A DNA stretch of 9,377 nucleotides from Pseudomonadota bacterium. Lineage in GTDB: Bacteria; Pseudomonadota; Alphaproteobacteria; Acetobacterales; Acetobacteraceae. Of the stretch, positions 1 through 5,489 are shown piece after piece. The stretch covers positions 1 through 9,377 of the forward strand of contig JAJZFF010000068.1 in the NCBI GenBank assembly GCA_021805485.1, read 5' to 3'. The first letter of the stretch is position 1, and every line of letters starts with the position of its first letter. The translations under genes were made by a program, and so were the position numbers. Under the pieces are notes generated by a model. The model searched no databases. It was not told where the DNA came from and saw only the letters and a list, made by a program, of their open reading frames with translations.

Positions 1-152
1 ATCGGCTCGCCGGCGGGCTGCTCGGCGGCGCGGGCGGCCGGCAACGCCAGGAGCAGAGTGAAGGCCAGCGCAAAGGCGCCGTGGCGAGCCACGGGCCGGG
101 TCCTTCGCGCGGCGATTTGCGCCTTCATTCGCACCCTCATTCCCACGCTCAT
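1..152 (-). CDS. Exported protein of unknown function, N-terminal part only (possible XoxJ-type periplasmic binding protein)
   Basis: Only about 50 codons are present; the gene continues past the left edge. The translation is a basic N-terminus (several Arg and one Lys), a hydrophobic core (AFALAFTLLLALPAARA) and a likely signal peptidase site after ARA, followed by AEQPAGEP. This is a clear Sec signal peptide, so the product is periplasmic or outer. Its ATG overlaps the stop codon of the upstream cytochrome c gene as ATGA (152-149), which suggests translational coupling in one operon. Three in-frame ATG codons (152, 140, 128) start three successive 12-base repeats, so the exact start is unclear: AGGA lies very close to the first, while GAGG lies six bases before the third. 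In related PQQ-dehydrogenase operons the gene after the cytochrome is often a solute-binding-like protein (XoxJ type). That identity is inferred from position; the visible residues do not show it. Confidence 0.7.
   Translation of the reverse strand, partial: MSVGMRVRMKAQIAARRTRPVARHGAFALAFTLLLALPAARAAEQPAGEP
117..152 (-). repeat. Three 12-base units, each beginning with ATG, at a gene start
   Basis: On the minus strand the units are ATGAGCGTGGGA, ATGAGGGTGCGA and ATGAAGGCGCAA, in tandem and in frame, encoding MSVG, MRVR and MKAQ. The first overlaps the stop of the cytochrome gene. The repeat gives the exported protein three possible start codons. It may have arisen by slippage of the translation start. 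Confidence 0.65.
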
Positions 153-724
153 TTTCCTGGGGGCGCGGCCGCGGGACCGCCCTCGACCGGTGATTTGAAG
201 ATGTTGCACACGCGGGAGCCGGTGCCGAAGAATTCCAGGCAATCATCGTAGCCCGGCTCGCCGCGGCCCTTGACGCGGGCCAGCACATAGTCGGCGATGA
301 TGCCGATCTCGCTCGGGCGCAGAAACGCGTTCGCCGCCAGCACCATGCCGGGCGAGAGGTCGCTCGGGCCGAGGCCGTAGCACTTCTTCTCGTCGCCCTC
401 ATAGGCGTCGCGAAGATGATAGGGCATCCCGGTGCTCGGGCGCCCGCAGCCGATGGTGGTGATGATCTGCTCGCGGTCCAGCGTGGTGTGGCGCAGCGAC
501 AGCGCATCGCCGCCATAGCCGCCACCGCCGTTGCCGTGCCATTTGTGGCAGCCGGCGCAGTTGGTCCGGTAGAGCTTCTTGCCGAGCTCGAGATCGGCCG
601 GGCTCGGAGCCGGCGGCTGAGCCCGCGCAATGCCAGCGGTTACGGCGAGGAGCGCAGCAAGCACGAACAATCCCCGAACCAGGAGCGAGGGGCCTCTGGT
701 GTTTCCGTCACGTCTCATCGTCAT
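149..724 (-). CDS. Periplasmic cytochrome c with four extra cysteines, electron acceptor for the PQQ dehydrogenase
   Basis: The 191-residue product has a signal peptide (residues 1-35, cleavage after ARA), then one heme motif CAGCH (56-60) in a normal context (LYRTNCAGCHKWHG). The likely axial methionine is M100 in the GMPYH motif. Four further cysteines (C93, C115, C162, C173) lie outside the heme motif and could form two disulfides. This pattern matches my recollection of the methanol-metabolism-related four-cysteine cytochrome family found beside PQQ dehydrogenases. It is expected to accept electrons from the adjacent dehydrogenase and pass them to the terminal oxidase, as XoxG or cytochrome cL do. 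The reading frame is open further upstream, into the dehydrogenase gene; I chose the ATG at 724 because it directly precedes the signal peptide and lies after the dehydrogenase stop. The ATG at 718 is also possible, and no strong ribosome binding site is seen for either. Confidence 0.88.
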   Translation of the reverse strand: MTMRRDGNTRGPSLLVRGLFVLAALLAVTAGIARAQPPAPSPADLELGKKLYRTNCAGCHKWHGNGGGGYGGDALSLRHTTLDREQIITTIGCGRPSTGMPYHLRDAYEGDEKKCYGLGPSDLSPGMVLAANAFLRPSEIGIIADYVLARVKGRGEPGYDDCLEFFGTGSRVCNIFKSPVEGGPAAAPPGK

Positions 725-739
725 CTCGCAAAGAGGAGG

Positions 740-767
740 GCGCCCCGCCGCTCGCGCAGCGGGGCGC
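740..767 (-). terminator. Intercistronic hairpin between dehydrogenase and cytochrome genes
   Basis: GCGCCCCGC (740-748) and GCGGGGCGC (759-767) are perfect inverted repeats of 9 bp with a 10-base loop, about 8 bases after the dehydrogenase stop codon. On the transcribed strand the stem is followed by CCTCCTCTTT, which is pyrimidine-rich but not a proper U-tract. It may be a partial terminator or an mRNA-stabilising stem that gives more dehydrogenase than cytochrome. The fold is seen in the sequence; the role is inferred. Confidence 0.55.
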
Positions 768-774
768 AGGCCGA

Positions 775-2544
775 TCAGAGGCCGAACACGTAGAGGGTCG
801 AGCTCGGCGCGATCTTCTTGAGCTCGGGCGTACCGTCGATGAACCACTTATCCCAGGCGCCGCCCTGGCCAACCAGCAGCGCGATATACTGCTTGCCGTC
901 CACGGAGAAGGTCATCGGCGGGGCGCTGACGCCACCACCGGTGTTGAAGTCCCACAGCTTGGCGAGCGTCTTGGCATCGAGTGCCATGACGTGACCGTCC
1001 GGCTGGCCGGCGAAGACGAGGTCCGGAGTCGCCAGCAGGCCGCCCAGCATCGGGAACGGGGTCTCGAGCTTGCCGGTGATCTTGCCGGTCGCGGCATCGA
1101 TGGCGGTGACGCTGCCGGTGATCTTGATCGGGTTCGAGGGTCCGCCGCCGGTGAAGAACTCGCGCGACTTGTAGGACTTGCCGGGAACGGTCTCTTCCAC
1201 CGTCACTTTATTGCAGCTCTCGATGACCGGGATGTACCAGGTCTGCAGCTTCGGATTATAGGCGGTCGGCGGCCAGTTCTTGCCACCCATGTTGCCCGGG
1301 CAGATGATCGTGACCTTGTTGGTGCGCGTCGGGGTCGCCTCGGGATTGTAGATCTGCTGGCCTTTGGAGGCATCGTACTCCATCGGCTTGCCGGTTTCCG
1401 GGTTGACCCCCTTCGTCCAGGTCAGCTTCTTCACGAACGGCGTCGCCCAGATGAACTTGCCGGTATTGCGATCGACCGCGTAGCCGATGCCGTTGCGGTC
1501 GGCCTCGAGCGCGATCTTCATCGCCCCGTGCGGACCGTTGACATCGGCGAGAACGTTCTCGGCGACGCTGTCATAGTCGTACGGATCGTTCGGCGTATGC
1601 TGGAAGTGCCACTTGATCCGCCCGGTATCGGCGTCGACCGCCAGCGAGCTGTCGGTGTAGAGATTGTCGCCCGGCCGGTAGGCGGAATCCCAGTCCGGAC
1701 CCGGGTTGCCGACGCCCCAGACGATGGTGTTGGTCGACGGGTCGTAGCTGCCCGTCACCCAGGTCGAGCCGCCGCCATTGGCCGCCGCGTTGTGGTCATC
1801 CTTCCAGGTCTCGGAGCCGGGCTCGCCCTTGGCCGGAATGGTGTAGGTGCGCCAGACCTCGGCGTGGGTCTTGAGATCGGTGGCGGCGATCCAGCCGCGG
1901 ATGCCGTATTCGGCCCCGGCGACACCGGTGATGGCCATGCCCTTGACGACGAGCGGCGCGCCGGTGACGACCTCGCCCTTGTCGGGATTGGCGATCTGGC
2001 GCTGCCACAGAACCTTGCCGCTCTCCTTGTCGGTGGCGACGAGGCGGCCGTCCAGCGTATGGGAGATGACCATGTCGCCCCACAGCGCGACGCCGCGATT
2101 GTCCACACCGCAGCAGGCGATGGCGCCGGCCCAGTCATGGTCGGTCTTGGGGTCCATCTTCCAGACGAGCTTGCCCTCGCCGCCGTGGGTATCGATCTTG
2201 TAGACCGAGCCCCACCCATCGGTGACGTAGAGGAACCCGTCCTCGGCCAGCGGCGTACCTTCGAGCCCGCCATGCGACCAGATGCCGCCGCCCTCGATGC
2301 CGCCGAGCTGCACCGTCCACGCCACTTTCAGGTTCTTGACCGTGCTGGCGTTGATCTGGTCGAGCGTCGCGTAGCGATGGGCCGAGAAATCCTTGTGGTG
2401 CAGAATCCAGTTGCCGGCTTCCTGATCGGCGTTGAGCAGCCGCTCCTGCGTCACATCGGCAGCATACGCCCCGCCGGCCGCGAAGCCGAGGGCGATCAAC
2501 GCCGCCGCGCATCCGCCGAGCAGGCGGTTTCTGAAAGAAATCAT
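775..2544 (-). CDS. PQQ-dependent alcohol dehydrogenase, lanthanide-type signature (methanol/ethanol family)
   Basis: This 589-residue periplasmic quinoprotein has the family's usual length and an eight-bladed propeller pattern. A signal peptide covers residues 1-29 (cleavage near AYA/AD). The vicinal cysteine pair is C144-C145 (ACCGVDNRG), and C415 and C444 match the second disulfide of methanol dehydrogenase, with the same 29-residue spacing. Metal and PQQ ligands are E212 (GAEYG), N280 (GVGNPGP), the catalytic base D323 and R350 (ADRNG). D325, two residues after D323 in PYDYDSV, is the additional aspartate that coordinates a lanthanide in XoxF and ExaF/PedH; calcium MxaF has alanine there. 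The segments EGTPLAEDGFLYVTDG and YTIPAKGEPGSETW resemble ethanol-type enzymes more than XoxF, so I leave the symbol blank. It should oxidise a primary alcohol and hand electrons to the adjacent cytochrome. The start has GGAGGAA well placed before it. No MxaI-like small subunit is nearby. Confidence 0.93.
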   Translation of the reverse strand: MISFRNRLLGGCAAALIALGFAAGGAYAADVTQERLLNADQEAGNWILHHKDFSAHRYATLDQINASTVKNLKVAWTVQLGGIEGGGIWSHGGLEGTPLAEDGFLYVTDGWGSVYKIDTHGGEGKLVWKMDPKTDHDWAGAIACCGVDNRGVALWGDMVISHTLDGRLVATDKESGKVLWQRQIANPDKGEVVTGAPLVVKGMAITGVAGAEYGIRGWIAATDLKTHAEVWRTYTIPAKGEPGSETWKDDHNAAANGGGSTWVTGSYDPSTNTIVWGVGNPGPDWDSAYRPGDNLYTDSSLAVDADTGRIKWHFQHTPNDPYDYDSVAENVLADVNGPHGAMKIALEADRNGIGYAVDRNTGKFIWATPFVKKLTWTKGVNPETGKPMEYDASKGQQIYNPEATPTRTNKVTIICPGNMGGKNWPPTAYNPKLQTWYIPVIESCNKVTVEETVPGKSYKSREFFTGGGPSNPIKITGSVTAIDAATGKITGKLETPFPMLGGLLATPDLVFAGQPDGHVMALDAKTLAKLWDFNTGGGVSAPPMTFSVDGKQYIALLVGQGGAWDKWFIDGTPELKKIAPSSTLYVFGL

Positions 2545-2548
2545 ACCG

Positions 2549-2561
2549 TTCCTCCACGTGG
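2549..2561 (-). promoter_or_regulatory. Dehydrogenase ribosome binding site overlapping a CCACGTGG palindrome
   Basis: On the minus strand GGAGGAA (2555-2549) lies five bases before the ATG at 2544, fixing the dehydrogenase start. The 8-bp palindrome CCACGTGG (2554-2561) overlaps its 5' edge. The palindrome could be an operator half or chance; no second copy is seen nearby. Confidence 0.6.
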
Positions 2562-2571
2562 TTCATGCCGC

Positions 2572-2601
2572 CGTATTCTCGGCGTATGGAAGTTATGTCA
2601 C
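2572..2601 (-). promoter_or_regulatory. Weak sigma-70-like promoter candidate for the dehydrogenase operon
   Basis: On the minus strand GTGACA (2601-2596) is a good -35 match, and AATACG (2577-2572), 18 bases later, is a poor -10 match. It lies in the 104-base gap between the rhodanese and dehydrogenase genes, where the operon promoter is expected. This is offered only as a candidate. Confidence 0.22.
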
Positions 2602-2613
2602 CTGAACGGGGCG

Positions 2614-2630
2614 GCGGCAACCCTTGCCGC
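2614..2630 (-). terminator. Short perfect hairpin after the rhodanese gene
   Basis: GCGGCAA (2614-2620) and TTGCCGC (2624-2630) form a perfect 7-bp stem with a 3-base loop, 18 bases beyond the rhodanese stop. No U-tract follows. It may end rhodanese transcription before the dehydrogenase promoter, or sit in the leader of a longer transcript. Confidence 0.42.
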
Positions 2631-2648
2631 GATGTGCCGGGGTTGGTC

Positions 2649-3059
2649 TCAGCGCTGCCGCCAGGGCAGGCCATCGGCCTTCCACCCGGCGAGCTGGCCG
2701 CGATGGCCCTCGGCATCGAGCCCGCCCTCGAACCCGTCGGCGACGTTGTAGACATGGAGGAAGCCCGCCTCGCGCGCCGCCATCGCGGCGGCCCGGCTGC
2801 GCGCGCCGGAGCGGCAGATGAAGTAGATCGGGTCTTCCGGCGCCAGCCCGGCGTCGCGCAGTTGGGCGGCGAAATCGGCGTTCACCGTCATCGCCGGGTA
2901 GGTCTGCCATGGCAGCAGCAGCACCTGCTTGCCCACCGGCGTCAGGTCGGGCAGGCCGACGAACGTCCATTCGGCGTCCGTGCGCACATCGCAGAGCTGC
3001 GCGCGCGGCTCGATGCTGAGCGCCTGCCACGCATCGCGTGGCGCCACGTCACGGATCAT
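2649..3059 (-). CDS. Single-domain rhodanese-like sulfurtransferase
   Basis: The 136-residue product is one rhodanese domain with no signal peptide, so it is probably cytoplasmic. The N-terminal CDVRTDAEW motif (23-31) is typical of the fold. The active-site loop is CRSGARS (82-88), with C82 as the expected persulfide-carrying cysteine and two arginines that fit sulfane sulfur binding. A conserved C-terminal VADGFEGGLD segment (106-115) follows. The family moves sulfane sulfur from thiosulfate or persulfides to an acceptor; the acceptor here is not shown. The frame is open upstream, with ATGs at 3095 and 3068, but AGGAGG at 3074-3069 sits 9 bases before the ATG at 3059 and directly touches the one at 3068, so 3059 is preferred. 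It is divergent from the cysteine synthase gene, which suggests a shared sulfur-related control region. It could instead be co-transcribed with the dehydrogenase downstream. Confidence 0.9.
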   Translation of the reverse strand: MIRDVAPRDAWQALSIEPRAQLCDVRTDAEWTFVGLPDLTPVGKQVLLLPWQTYPAMTVNADFAAQLRDAGLAPEDPIYFICRSGARSRAAAMAAREAGFLHVYNVADGFEGGLDAEGHRGQLAGWKADGLPWRQR

Positions 3060-3068
3060 CGTCCCCAT

Positions 3069-3074
3069 CCTCCT
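3069..3074 (-). promoter_or_regulatory. Ribosome binding site that decides the rhodanese start
   Basis: A full AGGAGG on the minus strand is 9 bases ahead of the ATG at 3059. It abuts the alternative ATG at 3068 with no spacing, which argues against that longer start. Confidence 0.65.
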
Positions 3075-3112
3075 GCCGTCGCCTGCCCATCGCACTTCCC
3101 ACCGGGGCGTTC

Positions 3113-3172
3113 AAGACGCATGCTGGCAAGACGCATGCCGGCAGGACGCATACTGGCAGGACGCATGCTGGC
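3113..3172 (+). repeat. Four tandem 15-bp repeats in the rhodanese/cysteine synthase control region
   Basis: The units are AAGACGCATGCTGGC (3113-3127), AAGACGCATGCCGGC (3128-3142), AGGACGCATACTGGC (3143-3157) and AGGACGCATGCTGGC (3158-3172). All share the core GACGCAT followed by GGC at the end; three contain the palindrome GCATGC. The array ends five bases before the cysteine synthase ribosome binding site and lies between two divergent genes. It could be an array of protein binding sites or a slippage-prone repeat. The array is certain; the function is unknown. Confidence 0.9.
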
Positions 3173-3176
3173 ATCC

Positions 3177-3183
3177 GAGGAGA
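3177..3183 (+). promoter_or_regulatory. Ribosome binding site that decides the cysteine synthase start
   Basis: GAGGAGA lies seven bases before the ATG at 3191. It supports this start over the in-frame upstream ATG at 3038, which would translate the 15-bp repeat array. Confidence 0.65.
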
Positions 3184-3190
3184 CCAAGGC

Positions 3191-4204
3191 ATGAGCGCAC
3201 CCCCGTCGCTGCATCCCTTTGCGCACCCCGTGGATGGGCTCATCGGCGCCATCGGCAACACGCCCTTGATCCGTCTGCGCCGCGCCTCGGAGGCGACCGG
3301 ATGCACCATCCTGGGCAAGGCCGAATTCATGAACCCCGGCGGCTCGGTGAAGGATCGTGCCGGCCTGGCGATCATCCTGGACGCCGAGCAGCGCGGCCTG
3401 CTCAAGCCCGGCGGCACCATCGTCGAGGGCACCGCCGGCAATACCGGCATCGGCCTCACCCTGGTCGGCAACGCGCGCGGCTACCGCAGCGTCATCGTCA
3501 TGCCGGAGACCCAGAGCCGGGAGAAGATCGACTTCCTGCGCATGATCGGGGCCGATCTGCGCCTGGTGCCGGCGAAGCCGTACCGCGATCCCGGCAATTA
3601 CGTCCACGTCTCGCGCCGCCTGGCCGAGGAGATCGGCGCCGTCTGGGCCAATCAGTTCGACAACCCCGCCAACCGGGAGGGCCACCGCCTCACCACCGGG
3701 CGCGAGATCTGGGAGCAGACGCAAGGCAAGCTGGACGCGTTCACCTGCGCCTGCGGCACCGGCGGCACGCTGGCCGGCGTGGCGATGGCGCTGAAGGAGC
3801 GCAGTCCGCGGGTGCGCATCGTCCTCGCCGATCCCGAGGGCAGCGGGCTCTATGGCTGGGTCAAAAACGGCGACCTCACCGTCAGCGGCAGTTCGATCAC
3901 CGAGGGCATCGGCCAGTCCCGCGTCCCGGGCAATCTCGAGGGCGCGCCGATCGACGATGCCGAGCGCATCCCGGACGCGGAGGCGCTGGAACAGGTGTTC
4001 GACCTGCTCATCCACGAAGGCCTCTCGGTGGGCGGCTCGGCCGGGCTGAACGTCGCGGCTTCCATCCGTATCGCCCGCGCGCTCGGCCCCGGCCACACCG
4101 TGGCGACGATCCTCTGCGACGGCGGCGCGCGCTACCAGTCCAAGCTGTTCAACCCGGATTTCCTGAGGGCGAAGAATCTCCCCACGCCGGCGTGGCTGAC
4201 GTGA
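3191..4204 (+). CDS. cysK: Cysteine synthase (O-acetylserine sulfhydrylase), PLP-dependent
   Basis: The 337-residue enzyme belongs to the fold type II PLP family and should make cysteine from O-acetylserine and sulfide in the cytoplasm. IGNTPLIRL (21-29) opens the domain. NPGGSVKDR (48-56) contains K54, the expected PLP-binding lysine. GTAGNTG (80-86) is the substrate loop, and CGTGGT (188-193) is the glycine-rich phosphate-binding loop. A C-terminal GGSAG and a LCDGGARYQSKLFNP segment complete the family pattern. The GSGLYGW and ITEGIGQSRVPGN segments resemble a CysK-like subgroup common in Alphaproteobacteria. A cystathionine beta-synthase role cannot be excluded, but there is no CBS-pair domain. 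The start was chosen by the ribosome binding site and because the family begins shortly before IGNTPL. The frame stays open upstream to 3038. The 3' end overlaps the convergent MliC-like gene by 56 bases. The divergent rhodanese is a sulfur-metabolism neighbour. Confidence 0.92.
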   Translation: MSAPPSLHPFAHPVDGLIGAIGNTPLIRLRRASEATGCTILGKAEFMNPGGSVKDRAGLAIILDAEQRGLLKPGGTIVEGTAGNTGIGLTLVGNARGYRSVIVMPETQSREKIDFLRMIGADLRLVPAKPYRDPGNYVHVSRRLAEEIGAVWANQFDNPANREGHRLTTGREIWEQTQGKLDAFTCACGTGGTLAGVAMALKERSPRVRIVLADPEGSGLYGWVKNGDLTVSGSSITEGIGQSRVPGNLEGAPIDDAERIPDAEALEQVFDLLIHEGLSVGGSAGLNVAASIRIARALGPGHTVATILCDGGARYQSKLFNPDFLRAKNLPTPAWLT

Positions 4205-4532
4205 CCGGCTGTTCGGCGACGCAGCTCAAGTCGCGTCGAACCCCTTGGATGCTGCTGTACTCGGCGGTGTTGCCGTCGCGCACGAAGCGGACGGCGACGT
4301 CCTGATAGACGGTCTGGGTGCCGTCGGAGGAGACCTCCCGCAGCACATGCTGCTGGCCGACCATGTCGTTGATGGTGACGGTGTGCGCGCTGGTCTGGAA
4401 GCTGACATTCAGGCGGGCGCCGTGACTGCAGCGGTAGTGCACATATTCCTGCGGTCCGGCGCATCCGCTCATCGCCAGCACCGGCGCCACGGCCAGGCCG
4501 GCGAGCATCCTCCGTGCCGAAAGCGCCGTCAT
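4149..4532 (-). CDS. Small lipoprotein with MliC-like (lysozyme inhibitor) domain
   Basis: The 127-residue product begins with two arginines (7-8) and a hydrophobic stretch ending in LAMSGC, so C24 is the probable lipid-modified cysteine. The -3 residue is methionine, slightly off the consensus. The mature part has YRCSHGARLNVSF (33-45) and ends its core with DLSC (101-104). The two cysteines C35 and C104 bracket a beta-rich segment with GTQTVYQDVAVRFVRDG (71-87). This spacing resembles the MliC/PliC family, which inhibits c-type lysozyme at the cell envelope, but the sequence match by eye is only moderate. It is the last gene of a minus-strand run, 16 bases after the hydroxylase stop. Its last 56 bases run antisense to the end of the cysteine synthase gene. 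The ribosome binding site is weak (GGGTGTGGG touching the ATG), so it may rely on coupling. Confidence 0.72.
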   Translation of the reverse strand: MTALSARRMLAGLAVAPVLAMSGCAGPQEYVHYRCSHGARLNVSFQTSAHTVTINDMVGQQHVLREVSSDGTQTVYQDVAVRFVRDGNTAEYSSIQGVRRDLSCVAEQPVTSATPAWGDSSPSGNPG

Positions 4533-4548
4533 CCCACACCCGTCATCG

Positions 4549-5484
4549 TCACGATCGCACTCCCCCGAAGGCGGCCACGAGGCCGCGAAGCCCGGCCCAT
4601 TGCTGCGCCAGATAGCCGCCACTGGCAAGCGACTCTTCGGCGTCAGGGTCGCCCGTGGCCGGGTAGTCGCGGCTGAAATCCGCGGTGCCGAAGGCCATGT
4701 CCCAGAACGGGAAAACAGCGCCGTAGTTGCAGCTCCGCTGCCCGGCGGCGAGCACGCCGTGATGGGCGCGATGGAAGCGCGGCGAGATCAGCAGCCGTTC
4801 GCCGAGCCGGCCGAAGGACAGGCGCGCATTGGCGTGGGACAGGCTTTCGAGGAAGCGCAGCACCAGCACCAGCAGAGGGAATTGCAGCGGCGGCACGCCG
4901 ATGGCGAGCGCGATGACGCCGAACCACAGCGCGGCGATGAAATCGTCGAGCAGATGGTTGCGGTCGTCGGACCAGAAGGTCATCTGCCGCTGCGCGTGGT
5001 GCAGCGCATGCAGCGCATACCACCACCGGAACCGGTGCGAGAGACGGTGGCGCCAGTAATCGGCGAAGTCGAGCACCAGGGCATAGATCACGAATGTCAC
5101 GTAGGGGTGCCCGAGCAGCGCCGGCGCGAGGCGCTCCAGCGTCGGCGGCACGTAGCCATGGTCGGTGAGCCAGCCATTCAGCCCGACCTGGATGCGATAG
5201 AAGGCAACGAACGTCACCAGCGGCAGCACGCCGATGCGCGCGATCAGCGTGTAGAGCACGTCCGTCAGCACGGCGCGCCGGTTCGCCCAGCGTTCCACCG
5301 GCCGCCAGCGTTCCAGCGGCACGCAGAGGGCATACATCAGCCCCACCTGCGCCGCGCCATAGACGGCGAACAGCGCCCAGCCATACGCGACATCCTCCCA
5401 CGCCATGCCGCCGATGGCGTAGAGCAGCGGGAGCAGCAGATGCTCCTCGATCCAGCCGGCGAGGGTATCGAACGGGTCGGTCAC
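4549..5484 (-). CDS. Membrane fatty acid hydroxylase / sterol desaturase family protein
   Basis: This 311-residue multi-pass membrane protein has several hydrophobic segments (about 32-55, 74-98, 127-141 and 183-211). Its histidine boxes would bind a di-iron centre: HRLSH (146-150), HALHH (159-163), H217 in SHANA, and HRAHH (238-242). These are the hallmark of the fatty acid hydroxylase superfamily, whose members insert oxygen into lipid, sterol or carotenoid substrates. The substrate cannot be read from sequence. A conserved NYGAVFPFWDMAFGT segment (253-267) follows the last box, as in many bacterial members. The start is a GTG five bases after the stop of the propeller gene, with no clear ribosome binding site, so translational coupling is likely. 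An ATG at 5406 is an alternative but would remove part of the N-terminus. It is the middle gene of a tight three-gene unit with the propeller and the lipoprotein. Confidence 0.88.
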   Translation of the reverse strand: MTDPFDTLAGWIEEHLLLPLLYAIGGMAWEDVAYGWALFAVYGAAQVGLMYALCVPLERWRPVERWANRRAVLTDVLYTLIARIGVLPLVTFVAFYRIQVGLNGWLTDHGYVPPTLERLAPALLGHPYVTFVIYALVLDFADYWRHRLSHRFRWWYALHALHHAQRQMTFWSDDRNHLLDDFIAALWFGVIALAIGVPPLQFPLLVLVLRFLESLSHANARLSFGRLGERLLISPRFHRAHHGVLAAGQRSCNYGAVFPFWDMAFGTADFSRDYPATGDPDAEESLASGGYLAQQWAGLRGLVAAFGGVRS

Positions 5485-5489
5485 GCGGC

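Noticed and set aside
725..847. Longer start for the cytochrome at 847
   Set aside because: It would overlap the end of the dehydrogenase gene and place about 41 Arg-rich residues before a good signal peptide.
775..2544. Calling the dehydrogenase MxaF or plain XoxF
   Set aside because: D325 argues against MxaF, no MxaI-like gene is present, and several segments read as ethanol-type, so only the broad family is given.
991..2751. Long plus-strand open frame of 586 codons antisense to the dehydrogenase
   Set aside because: It is the mirror of a clearly recognised gene, its translation shows no family pattern, and long antisense frames are expected at this GC content.
2649..3059. Rhodanese as the PQQ-associated CXXCW-motif protein
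   Set aside because: It has a standard CRSGARS loop but no CxxCW motif and no signal peptide.
3113..3172. CRISPR array
   Set aside because: The 15-bp units are directly adjacent with no spacers between them.
3056..4096. Minus-strand open frame antisense to the cysteine synthase
   Set aside because: It is antisense to a gene with an intact PLP lysine and phosphate loop, and shows no recognisable domain.
4217..4238. CGACGC/GCGTCG inverted repeat just after the cysteine synthase stop as a terminator
   Set aside because: The stem is only 6 bp with a 10-base loop and no U-tract, and it lies in the lipoprotein coding sequence.
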